Assembly (NCBI GenBank): GCA_016271365.2
Contig: CM057454.1
Location: forward strand, 695,779,501-695,843,500
Direction: 5' to 3'
DNA length: 64,000 nucleotides
Origin: Neoceratodus forsteri
Taxonomy: Eukaryota; Chordata; Ceratodontiformes; Ceratodontidae
Position numbers and translations under genes: made by a program. The notes under the pieces were generated by a model. That model did not search any database and was not told the DNA's origin. It was given only the letters and a program-made list of their open reading frames with translations. This document shows, piece after piece, positions 23,184-32,789 of the stretch; the first letter of the stretch is position 1, and each line of letters starts with the position of its first letter.

Positions 23184-23735
23184 ATAGAAACATAGAAATT
23201 GTTGGCAGATAAAGGACCATCAGGCCCATCCAGTCTGCCTGAAAGCACTACACTAGTTTGTTGCCTGTGTCCCTACATGGTCAATGGCTTTTCACCCCTC
23301 CTTCCCACCTCCAAGGTACCCTTATGTTTGTCCCATGAATGTTTAAAACCCTCCACTGTGCTCACCACCACCACCTGTGGCAGTCTATTCCACATGTCTG
23401 CCACCCTCTCTGTGAAGAAAAACCTCCTCACATTTCCCCTCAGCCTGCCAATTTCCAATTTCATATCATTCCCCCTGATTCTTGTACATCTCTTATATTG
23501 GAAGATGTTTCCCCCTGCACCCCTGCACTTTGTTAATGCCCTTAAGGTATGTGAATGCTTCTATCATGTCCTTCTGATTCTGCCTCTCCTCCAGCCAGTA
23601 CATATTGAGGTCTTTCAGTCTCTCCTCATATGTTTTCTGGTGCAAGCCCTTTACCATCTTAGTCACCCTTCTCTGGGCTGAGTCCACCCTGTCAATATCC
23701 TCACAAAGGTGCGGCCTACAGAATTGCACATTCCT
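23184..23735 (-). mobile_element. CR1-C, 5'-truncated, inserted in CR1-B
   Basis: A second CR1 tail (catagaaacatagaaattg, ggcagataaaggacc, cagtctgcc) begins at 23184. The minus strand then reads RVADMWNRLPQVVVVS, KLEIGRLRGNVRRFFFTE, and VDSAQRRVTKMVKGLHQKTY up to about 23730. CR1-B resumes on both sides (SGGKE above, VFTEEGD below), which shows insertion. Confidence 0.9.
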
Positions 23736-24396
23736 TACCTCCTGAGTTACTATCTTTTCCATTTGCACCTTTGTACTTCTTACTACTTTCTCTGCTTCCC
23801 TCTGTTCCCCTGACACATCTCCCTATCTTCCTCCCTCTGTGTCTCCTTATTCCTTCTATCTTTACCTTCTCGACCATATCATTTATAAACCCTTGCTGTC
23901 TCTTATTCCTCTTGCTTTTTTTCACTTGTCTGACACAGAGGTTTGTTGCATTTACTATGCTCCCTTTTAGTGTAGCCCCTTGTTCCTCCACCCCACCAAT
24001 GCCATACCTCCACCAAGTGATCCCTGAGGCATTCAGCCATTTTTATATAATCTGTCCTCCTGAAGTACATGACCATCACCTTTGTGTGGTTCAGTTCAGC
24101 AGCCATTATTTACTGAACCTTAACTGAACCACACTGTATAGTGATCATTGTTCCCAGCTAGCCTTCTACCTTGACATCTGCAGTACTGGTCCCTGTTAGT
24201 GAGTACCTAGTCCAATATTGCCCCACCATGAGGGGGTTCACTGACTAAGAAACACCCCTTGCAGAGAGTGCAGGATGTCTCTGCTTCTAGCTGAAGCAGC
24301 TGCTAGGAGGCTCCAATCTACATCTGGCAGGTTGAAGTCCTCCATCAGTAGCACCTCCCCCTTTTCTGCCATCCCCCCAATGGCTTCCACCAGGGT
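23736..24396 (-). pseudogene. CR1-B, endonuclease C-terminal half and linker
   Basis: The minus strand gives TLVEAIGGMAEKGEVLLMED then FNLPDVDW (endonuclease GDFNLPDVDW block with G to E), followed by KWLNASGITWWRYG and the linker VRQVKKSKRNKRQQGFI. Frameshifts and stops present. It joins 24895-25114 on the N-terminal side and 23183 on the C-terminal side. Confidence 0.83.
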
Positions 24397-24894
24397 ACCC
24401 AATTAGATTAGTGTTACCAGAATAGTGCTGCACTATAAGGAGCTAGTCTGGTAAGTGCTGAAAAGGACAGCAACCAGGGATTTACAGCTCTTGCTATAAG
24501 CACTCCCCTGGTCACTGTCTGGAGTCCTGAAAAAGGACAAGGACACCAGTGATCCGGTCACTGCCCGAGCTGCTCCTGTGGTGTGCAGCTCTGAGGCATG
24601 GAACAGCTCAGTCGGCAATGAGGATACCAGGGTTCTAATCCTGGTTCCCTGCACTTTGGTAGCTTTGTGACTTTGTTTTTGGGGGGCTATGGAAACAGTG
24701 TTTCCATGGCCCCACATATTTTAACTTACTCCACAATCTGCTCTCCCCAGAGTGAGAATCCAGTAGTCCAGGGGGTGTGGGGGCAGCCCCCAGTGTTGGA
24801 GGGTGGGGGGCTCATCCCACAAAGAAATTTGGCATTGTTTTGATGCACGCATCTTGCATGCACTGTTCTGACCAGTACTGTTTAGACCCAGTTC
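24397..24894. mobile_element. About 500-bp insertion carrying a tRNA-SINE
   Basis: Breaks CR1-B between its GVIFKPP block and TLVEAIGG. It contains the tRNA-like SINE described separately, plus GC-rich sequence (gtgggggcagcccccagtg) and gatgcacgcatcttgcatgc. Either one composite element or two successive insertions. Confidence 0.55.
24590..24720 (+). repeat. tRNA-derived SINE fragment
   Basis: A-box-like cagctcagtcggcaatg (24607-24623) and a perfect B box ggttctaatcc (24633-24643) are spaced as in a tRNA. The tail tttggtagctttgtgactttg matches the common vertebrate SINE phrase (...agctgtgtgaccttg). Pol III internal promoter; non-coding. Confidence 0.7.
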
Positions 24895-25114
24895 CTCCAC
24901 CGGTACCTTATCTAACCCCTCCATGCTGGAGGTTTGAAGATTACTCCTGTGCAAATAGAGGTTTCCTTCCCCATCTCCAGGGTGACCCATAGTACCTCTG
25001 CCTCCCCCTGTATTCCCTGTATAGCCATCGCTTTTATGCTTTCTCTCCAGTCCCCTGTTACTTGCAATTGGACCAACAAATTCCATGCCCCATCACCTCT
25101 AACTATGTACAACA
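24895..25114 (-). pseudogene. CR1-B, endonuclease N-terminal segment
   Basis: The minus strand reads LYIVRGDGAWNLLVQLQV and ETSICTGVIFKPP, the CR1 endonuclease stretch between KGGGV-ALYVK and the YRPP block. The preceding residues (YTLFRNNMVGRKGGGV) are found at about 27780-27735, beyond the inserted L2. Confidence 0.85.
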
Positions 25115-27730
25115 GAGTGCTAAGACATGGCCACCTGGAACTCCTAAAATAACACTTGCGCTGTCAGGACTGGTCGCTACTTGACTCCTCTACAGACATT
25201 AATGTATTGCTCCAACATTTTATCACTATGTTCAATGCTGCCTGTGATGTTCACGCACCCCTCAAGAAAATGAAGGTGCATGGCAGTGTTCATCCCTGGA
25301 TTACTCCTGGGCTGATAGACAGCATGAAACAGAAGGACCACCTCTGGTACTATGCTAAATCTTCTGGCAAGTTACAGGACTGGCAAGCCTATAAAGCTGC
25401 AAGAAACTCCTGCATTTGGGAAATCCATAAAGCAAGAAGCAATCACCACAAGGAACAACTTACCAATACCTGGGGCGACAGCAGGAAATTCTGGGCAAAT
25501 ATCAATGACGTTCTGGGGAAAAACCCAACAAAGGCCCCTTCGATGTTAAACCTTGATGGTACCCCCATACTTGACCCACTCACAATAGCGAATACCTTTA
25601 ATGATGTCTTCACTGACCTAAGTAGTGTACTACCACAAGACTTCTTTGACGATACCACCTTAATGGCAGCACATCATCCTGAGACCAAGACAAATCATCA
25701 CCCCCCCTTCTACTTTAAATGTGTCTCAGTGGCCCAGGTCAGGAAACTACTAAAGAATGTACTGGGCAAGTCCAGGCACAGTGGTGACTCTGTAGACCGC
25801 AGGCTAATCGCACTCACCACGGAGGAAGTACTTCCACCTATTACTAAATTACTTAACCTCTCTCTCTCTAACCCTCTCACAATTTCCGCAGGTATGGAAA
25901 ACAGCCATTGTTACCCCAGTTCACAAATCTGGAGACCGTGCACTACACAGCAACTATAGGCCTATATCAATCCTCCCACCCCTCTCTAAAATACTTGAAC
26001 GTATTGTTGCCATCCAACTTGTAGACTACCTCGATAGATACTCCATACCGTGTGAACAACAGCATGGCTTTCGGAAAGGGCACAGCACCACCACTGCACT
26101 CTTAAAATTCACCAGCTTCATCCAGCAATCTATTGATCAAGGCAGTCTTGTGGGTGTAGTCTTTATAGACTTAACCAAGGCCTTCGACATGGTTAATCAC
26201 CAACTCCTCCTTAAACAACTCTCACAAACTGGTCTCTCCCCTGATACACTGCCCTGGTTTAGAAGCTATCTTGGGGACAGATCTCAACGTGTGAAGATTT
26301 CCAGTGCTATCTCTGACCAGAAGCCTGTTCGGTCTGGGGTACCCAAGGGCTCAATCCTGGGTCCGCTCCTTTTCAGCATCTTCCTTAACAATCTACTGAC
26401 TGCCTGCCACCAGCGAACACTGCTCTACGCAGATGATGCTGTCATTTTTGCAAACCACCCTTACCCTTACCTCCTTGAAAGTAACCTTCAAAAGGGCTTC
26501 ACAGAAGTTGAGCACTGGTTCTGCAACCAGAAACTAGTATTAAATTACATGAAGACAAAAGTCCTGTTGTTCTCCTCAGCCCACAGTTGACATAAAGAGC
26601 ATGCTCTTACCATTCAAAATTCCCAAGGTGACCCCCTTGAACAAATACAGCACTTCAAGTACCTAGGGGTTACCCTTGATAGACACCTCACCTATTCACT
26701 GCACATCGAAAATGTTGCCAGAGCCATCAATACCAGGATTGGGCTTCTCTATCAACTGAGAAAGTCTCTAACACCTGAAGCCCTAAATCTTGCTGTCCAC
26801 AGCTCGGTGCTCTCCTTAATTGACTATGGCCTTGTTATTTACAGAACTTCTTCCACCACTGCACTCAAAAGGCTCACTGTGGCACTAAACAAGGCCTGTA
26901 GACTCCTAATTGGTGTACCACCCCTCACCCACACCTGTGATGTCTATATGCAGGCTGGGTGGCTCAACTTGCATGGGAGAATTAAAGACCATACCTGCTT
27001 ACTTGCCAAAAAGATTCTCCTTGGACTCATGCCTTCGGGATTAGGATGCTTACTTCACAAATCCTCCAAGACCCAACATACACGCATCTCATGTTCCACA
27101 CTCCTACTAGTCTCGATGTACTGGACCGCCCAATACCAATGCTCCTTTTGTATCAAAGCGCCATGCTGGTTAAATGGCCTCCACAATGGTTTGGCTAACC
27201 TTACTAGTCTTGGTGAATTCAAACTCAAACTTTGTCAGCACATCCTAACTGAGAACTCCTGTGATTGCACCACTTAACATCCTTGTCTCTCTTCCCGGGA
27301 CCTCACCCCCCCAACCATTCTTCCACTGTTCTCTCTACTTGTCTAGCCCTCTCACTTTCCTCTCCCTTCCTGCCTCCTTCGCCCTCTTTTCTCCCCCAAC
27401 TGTCTTCCTTGCTTTCGTCCTTACTATCCTCTGCTACTTGACAATGCCGCCTGGTTGCTCTCCTTCCTTGATCAGGCCCCTCCCAGTTCCTCTCTTCTCA
27501 CTCCCTGCCTTGAATCACGTGCTAAACTAATGTGTATTTATTTGCTGTTCTCTTATTCTGTATTTTATAATACAAATTGCTTAATTGTTTGTGAAACCAG
27601 TCTGTTTTCCATTATGGATCTGTACCCCGCTATTGACGTGGAACCTTTGTAAATGAGTTGCTTGGTGCTCAAAGGTACTTGTAATCCTAGATTGAGTAAA
27701 TAAATAAAATAAATAAATAAATAAAAGAAG
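25115..27730 (+). pseudogene. L2-clade LINE, nearly intact ORF2
   Basis: 5'-truncated L2. A 267-aa open block (25156-25959) covers the linker before RT. A single frameshift at about 25885-25960 leads to the RT frame: VWKTAIVTPVHKSGD, NYRPISILPPLSKILERIV, QQHGFRKGHSTTTALL, GVVFIDLTKAFDMVNHQLL, RSGVPKGSILGPLLF, and catalytic LLYADDAVIF (26426-26437 codes YADD). One TGA at about 26587 interrupts; the same frame then runs to 27277 (YLGVTLDRHLTY, MQAGWLNLHGRIKD). The 3' UTR ends in aataaataaaataaataaat. With only one frameshift and one stop it is among the youngest copies here. It lies antisense inside CR1-B. Confidence 0.95.
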
Positions 27731-28990
27731 GCACCACACCCCCTCCTTTCCTTCCCACCATGTTATTCCTGAACAGTGTATAGTCCAACGTGTATGTATG
27801 CAACTTTAGGTAAACAAAACAGCAAGATGATGGAGTCTGCTATACTGTTGTAATTATTATCTATTAGTCCTAACTGTGGTTGCTTCAAACAGATAAGCAG
27901 ATCATTTCAAAGTGCTCTCAAGGTGTAAAATATCAAGCCTGCTGTAAGCGAGCTCCCATTTGCAAGTAGCTCTTACCCCAGCTCTTCAATTCTAGCTTTT
28001 AGTCTTCATCCCCCTCTCCCCTGGGATTCTCCTTATTCTCTACTTTAGCCTGTGGGGGTAGGGCAGTCTCTGCCTCCCTGATTCCTTCTGCCACCCTTCT
28101 CAGCTAGTTTAAATGTTCATTGAATTAACATTTAAACATTCCACTGAGGACTGCTGTTTCCCTCCCATTTGGATGCAGACCATCATCCCTGTATAGGCTC
28201 TTATCTTCCTGGGTGGGTCCCTATTCCCCAGTGCAGCTAGACTCTTACTGTCTACACCATTCCTTCAGCCATGAGTTGAAGCTCTTGGTCAGAGATCCCT
28301 CTCCTTTGTCCTGTGGAAGAGAGGCACACCTCAGGGAAAACCACTGAATGAGCTACTTGTTTAAGACCCCTCTCCAGCTCCCTAAACTCCCCCTGAACCA
28401 TCCCAGACCCATACCTAGCACTACCATTAGTCCACAGGTGGACAACTGCATCTAGTTCTCCCTCCCATCTTGCTGCCCAAGCAATTCTCAGGACCCACTT
28501 CCCAGCCCTCAGGGCCAAGCACTGGGTAGGCAGCTAACCTGCCTCTCCCCCCTTTCCTATTCCCAAATCTATCCCCATCACAATTGAGTCCCCCATCAGA
28601 TTTTGTTTTCTCCTTGTCCTCTTCCTCTGGGGTCCTCTACCACCTTCCTTGGGTTCTCCAGTATGGAAGGTCCCCACATCCTCCCATGTCACTTCCACAG
28701 GTGCTTTCTGCCAGCTGTCCCATCCTGCCAGATTGACATAGGAATTATGCAGTGATACCGGTTGAGGAATGTGGCTCTGTCCCAACACTCCCCCTTTACA
28801 GGGCTCACTATAGTTCAGCCATTCCTCCTCCCTGGCATCCTCTGAGGTAAAAGTGACTGATTTAATGGCCCCTAGTGTGGGAAAGAGGTCCCCTGAATCC
28901 TAGCCAACTCATCTTGGAGTCTAGCATCCTCCTTCTCCCTCAGCCCAGAGAGGTGTGCACAGATGGAGCAGCACTGCAGTCTCCAGAAGT
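27731..28990 (-). pseudogene. CR1-B, ORF1 (zinc finger and esterase) and ORF2 start
   Basis: From high to low: CSICAHLSGLREKEDARLQD (28975-28915), the CR1 ORF1 zinc-finger and coil. Then NLMGDSIVMGIDLG (28600-28555), the esterase Ser block. Then LDAVVHLWTNGSARYG, where GTND has decayed. Then YRDDGLHPNGRE near 28175, the Asp/His block. CR1 ORF1 is known to carry a GDSL-type esterase. ORF2 begins in the lower part and reaches YTLFRNNMVGRKGGGV at 27735, where the L2 enters. Broken by frameshifts. Confidence 0.87.
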
Positions 28991-28994
28991 CTCT

Positions 28995-29165
28995 CTGAAA
29001 GAAACACTAAACTGAGGCTTGTTTCCAGGAGAATCCTTGGAGCATGGGGAAGTTTAGTGATTTGTTCATGATCAAGCAGTATGCAAGTGATGGCTGTGGA
29101 ATGCAAAGCCAGTTCTTCAGGTTTACAGCTCACTGCTCTTAACCACTACACTATACTGCCTACCC
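28995..29165 (-). repeat. tRNA-derived SINE
   Basis: The minus strand starts ggcagtatagtgtagtggtt then aagagcag (A box) and has ggctttgcattcc about 40 bp on (B-box-like), followed by gaacaaatcactaaac and cctcagttt, typical of vertebrate tRNA-SINE bodies. It sits at the junction between CR1-B's 5' end and the second half of CR1-A. Confidence 0.75.
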
Positions 29166-29815
29166 AATGTGGTGTGGTGGAGGCTCAGACAGGGCAGCTA
29201 GCTGGCCTGTTTTAATTGTTCCCTAATCACTGAAGTAGTTTGGAGGAAGTTTAGGAAAATGCATGTGATACCACTTCACAAGGGAGGGGATAAAGGGGAT
29301 CCAGGCAACTACAGGCCAGTATGTCTGATATCTATATTAAGGAAACTAATCGGGATTATCAAAAGAGTGGATGCTGGAATACCTGTAGAGTAAGAGAGTG
29401 CAGGACAAGAGGCAGCATTGCTTTTCAAGGGGGAGATCATGTAAAAAAAAAAAAAACATATACAGTTTTTCAATATAGTAACCCAAGCCTTGGATAGGGG
29501 TTAGGATTTCAATATGTCATACATTGATTTCAGCAACTGCTTCGACTTAGTCCCACATAGGAGGTAGTTGAAAAAGCTAAGGAGCGTGGGTGTGAGGAAC
29601 AGTTTGATAAAATGGATCAGTAACTGGTTGGGGACCTAACACTCAGGAGGTGGTGGAGAACAGGAGAAAATTGGTGGTCAGAAAGGTGACACGGGGTGCC
29701 TTAGAGGTTGGTCCTTGAACCTGTACTCTTCAAAATTTTCATCTGTGACATTGTGGGAATTCAGGGTATGATTAGTTTACTGGCAGATAGGGGAACTGCT
29801 GGGATAGCTGCCTAA
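29166..29815 (+). pseudogene. CR1-A, 3' portion (RT)
   Basis: The plus strand reads LAGLFNCSLITEVVWRKFRK then MHVIPLHKGGD, DPGNYRPVCLISILRKLI, MSYIDFSNCFDLVPHRR and IKWISNWLG. Stops and an A-run at about 29445 interrupt it. It continues the RT broken off at 21318 (GPDELHL). No 3' tail is seen; the sequence fades at about 29815 before the catalytic block. Confidence 0.83.
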
Positions 29816-30884
29816 AGCTGCTGAGTTGTGGAGAAGCTCAGAGAGCAGGAGAGCTAGAAGGCAAATTTTATTTTATTATAGGTATGCCACCATTGCCTGC
29901 ATCCTTTATAGAAGAAAAATATTATTTCTAGTTTTCTTTCCAGTATGACTTGTGCGGCTGTTTTTTATTTTCATTTAGCTTTCTCCTGCTGCTGCTTTCT
30001 ATATTCACAGGTCCTGGAATCAGTGGTGGCTGATGCCTGTCCTATGAACCCTGAAGGTGGGGGGCCCTGCAGAGGGCTGTTGCCAGAGAAAATCTGATGA
30101 GTCAAGAGTCAAGAAAATAAAAAGAAGAAGTCTAGACCTGAATTAGTTATAAGGAGGTGACTGAAAAAACAACTGAGAGGGACACCTATTGTGCTTAAAG
30201 TGCGCTATAGCATTTTATTAAGGACCTCTGAAGATTCTTGACTTAAGGGAAAGTACTTATTTTCTCCCAGCACTTCTTGTTTGATATTAAATGGACTGCT
30301 ACAAATCCATTTTATGTTCCTTCATCTAACAAAGTAATATAGATTCTTATTTTAGGAACCTTCCCTTTCTTTTAGCACCTCACATGTTTTCATATAAAAT
30401 TGCTTATTTTTTTTTTTTAATTCCTTGTTCTACTTTTAAATATCAAAGTTGTTGGGCTTTTGATCATGTGACAGTGGGGCCCCACACTTATCTGTGCATG
30501 CATAGGCATCCTGCTTAGTAAATCACCATACTGAAGGCAACCACACAGAATGCAGAACAACAGCTGATTATCTGCCTTCTGACTATTTGTCAGGCAAAAT
30601 AAAACTAAAAGACAATTCTAGAGATCTTTTTTTTTCTATTGCAGCCAAAAAGGGATTTATACAGCTTTTATAGATTCCTGACTTGTTTATCTTTTGTGGC
30701 CGACGGTTGGAGCAAAAAGTCAGCCTATCTGCTACTTTTTTGTTTTTTTCCCAAAGAAGCCTGAGAATGCATTTTGTTTTTAGCCCCTGGGCTTTAGGCT
30801 GATTCTAAGTAATTATTTCTTTTTACAGCTTTTTCCCAAAAAACACACTGTTTTGGAGAAGGCAATCAGACATAGATAGGCACA
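29816..30884. other. Unassigned
   Basis: No coding feature or clear repeat. T-rich runs near 30405 and 30625. Lies upstream of the full-length CR1 and may include part of its 5' flank. Confidence 0.35.
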
Positions 30885-31547
30885 GTGTGCACAGTGGGGG
30901 AAGGGTGCTAATGGTCTGGCCAGGTCTCACTCAGTAGGGAGGCAGAGCTGAATCAGGTGTGGAGTCAGTGCTTTGGCGTCTCAGAAGGAACTAGAAGGGG
31001 GACAGGATCAGATCTACAGTACAGTAGCTTCTTGTTTTACATTGTTTTTTGTGGATTCTACTTGGTAGAATGTTATTTCTTTCTTACTACTAAGGGGCTA
31101 GCAGGGTATTGTTTAGGGCTGTTGGAATTTTGAAACCTGTTTTGGTAGCTATAAGTGGGCTCATTTGTTTGGTTCACTGTGTGGCAGGCTGCATTTGTAG
31201 AGGCCTATTTCTTCTGTTTTAAAACATAATTGGTGTAATTTAACTGTGTCTGTTTCTTTGAATTGGAGACCTATATCTTCTAATTCCAAGCCTATTTTGA
31301 TGTGTTGTTGGTGAAGCTGTTTGAATTAGAGTCCTGTTTCTTTGGGTAGCAAACCTATTTTGGGGCTTTGAGTAGAATTGTGATTCATTGTTGCTGGCTT
31401 CAATAGCTGCAAAGTTTGAGTGTGGATAGGAAGGATAGGAATATAAAAAGCAGTTGTGCAATATATCTAAATGTGCAACAAATGAGGTAAGGGAAATAAA
31501 GAAAATGTTTTGCACTGATAGAGGGAGAGAGGGAGACTTGGGAGTGT

Positions 31548-32772
31548 TTGGTATCCTGCATCTGGAAAGGTGGGGGTCACTGGTGGGCAACGACAGCAAT
31601 GGGTAGGGTGGTAGGCTGCAACAACTGCAGTGCACCAATCTTTCTAAACATTGCCTGGAGTGTGGGAGGATGTTTAGTGTGCAACCACATAGAAAAACTT
31701 AGAAAGGAGATTGAGGGTCTGCAGGAGGAACTAAGACAGACAAGGCAGATTGGGGGTGGGTTTAGCCCAATACTGGAGGGAGGAAGAAGGGGAGATGAGG
31801 GAGGGCGATTTAAGCCAACAGTGGTGAGGAGAGGGTCAGAAGAAGGGAAGCAGAGACAAAGGGGCCCAGGCCAGGAAGAACGATTGCTAGGGAAACCAGG
31901 TCAGGAGACAAAAGACAAAAGGAAGGAGGAGATAGGGACTTGTGAGGGGAGGCGAAGAAGTGGCAAAAGTCATGGAGTGGAAAGGAAAGAATAGGTTACT
32001 ATGAAGAGAGAGGGAGTGGGCATTTGTGAAGGATCTTCAGAAAACAGCTGTGCACTGCTAGAGAGGAAGAAAGTGGAGGAGGGAAATGATGAAATTAGAG
32101 GAGAAATTGATAAATGCCTGGACCAAACTGGAGCGGGGGGAAGTTCTGCTGGGAGAATTGCAACAGGGGTAAAAGGGGGAAATAATGTGCAGGAGGAAGA
32201 AGAGGAGCTGGAAATGAGAGAGGGAGATGAATGGAAGCAAGCAGGGAGTAAGAGGGGTGGAATCTTAGTGCTGGGGGACTCGATACTAAGAGGAGTTAGG
32301 TGGGGTAGCAAGAGGGAGAGGCATAGTCGCATTTGGGTGGAGGCCATGCCAGGAATGACAGCGGAAAGGGTGGGACAGTCTGTTTTGAAATATGCTAGAA
32401 GGGGTAGGGACAAGCCTCATTTAATTATACATCTTGGGACAAATGACCTGGCTGACAAGACAGTAGATATAGTCCAGAGGAGGTTTGAGGAACTAGCACA
32501 ATTATGTGAGGGGGCAGGAAGATCAGTAACTTTTTCTGAGATTGTTCCAGTGCCAAAGGCAAGCACAACAAGAAAGCTGAGAATAGAGGAATTTAACAGA
32601 TGGCTAAGAACCTGGTGTTGTGCTAAAGGGTATGGGCTGTGGGGGGTGGGGAGGGACCTGGGAGGACAGTAGTCTCTATGCCAAGGACAGGCTACACTTG
32701 AGTGAGGAGGGAAAGAAAGTGTTGAAACAGAGGATGGAAGAGTATATAGAGGAAGTTGGGAATTTAAACTAG
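31548..32772 (+). pseudogene. CR1 ORF1: zinc finger plus esterase
   Basis: Nucleic-acid-binding ORF1 protein. The N-terminus has a cysteine cluster CNNC...CLVC, then coiled coil EKLRKEIEGLQEELRQTR. A TAG at 31992 breaks the frame, which resumes in phase from 32001. The esterase (SGNH/GDSL-type) follows: VLGDSILRG (res. 91-99 of that block; catalytic Ser), HLGTNDL (144-150; oxyanion Asn) and, after a frameshift near 32670, YAKDRLHLSEEGK (catalytic Asp/His). The stop is at 32770. All catalytic residues survive, though the frame has one stop and one shift. The role of the esterase in CR1 is not settled. Confidence 0.9.
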
Positions 32773-32789
32773 GAGTGGGGAGTGGCAGT

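Noticed and set aside
24590..24720. Functional tRNA gene
   Set aside because: A and B boxes are present but there is no complete cloverleaf or acceptor stem, and the tail is SINE-like.
24777..25112. Short ORFs antisense to CR1 as small genes
   Set aside because: They are shadow frames of the CR1-B endonuclease, whose conserved residues read on the minus strand.
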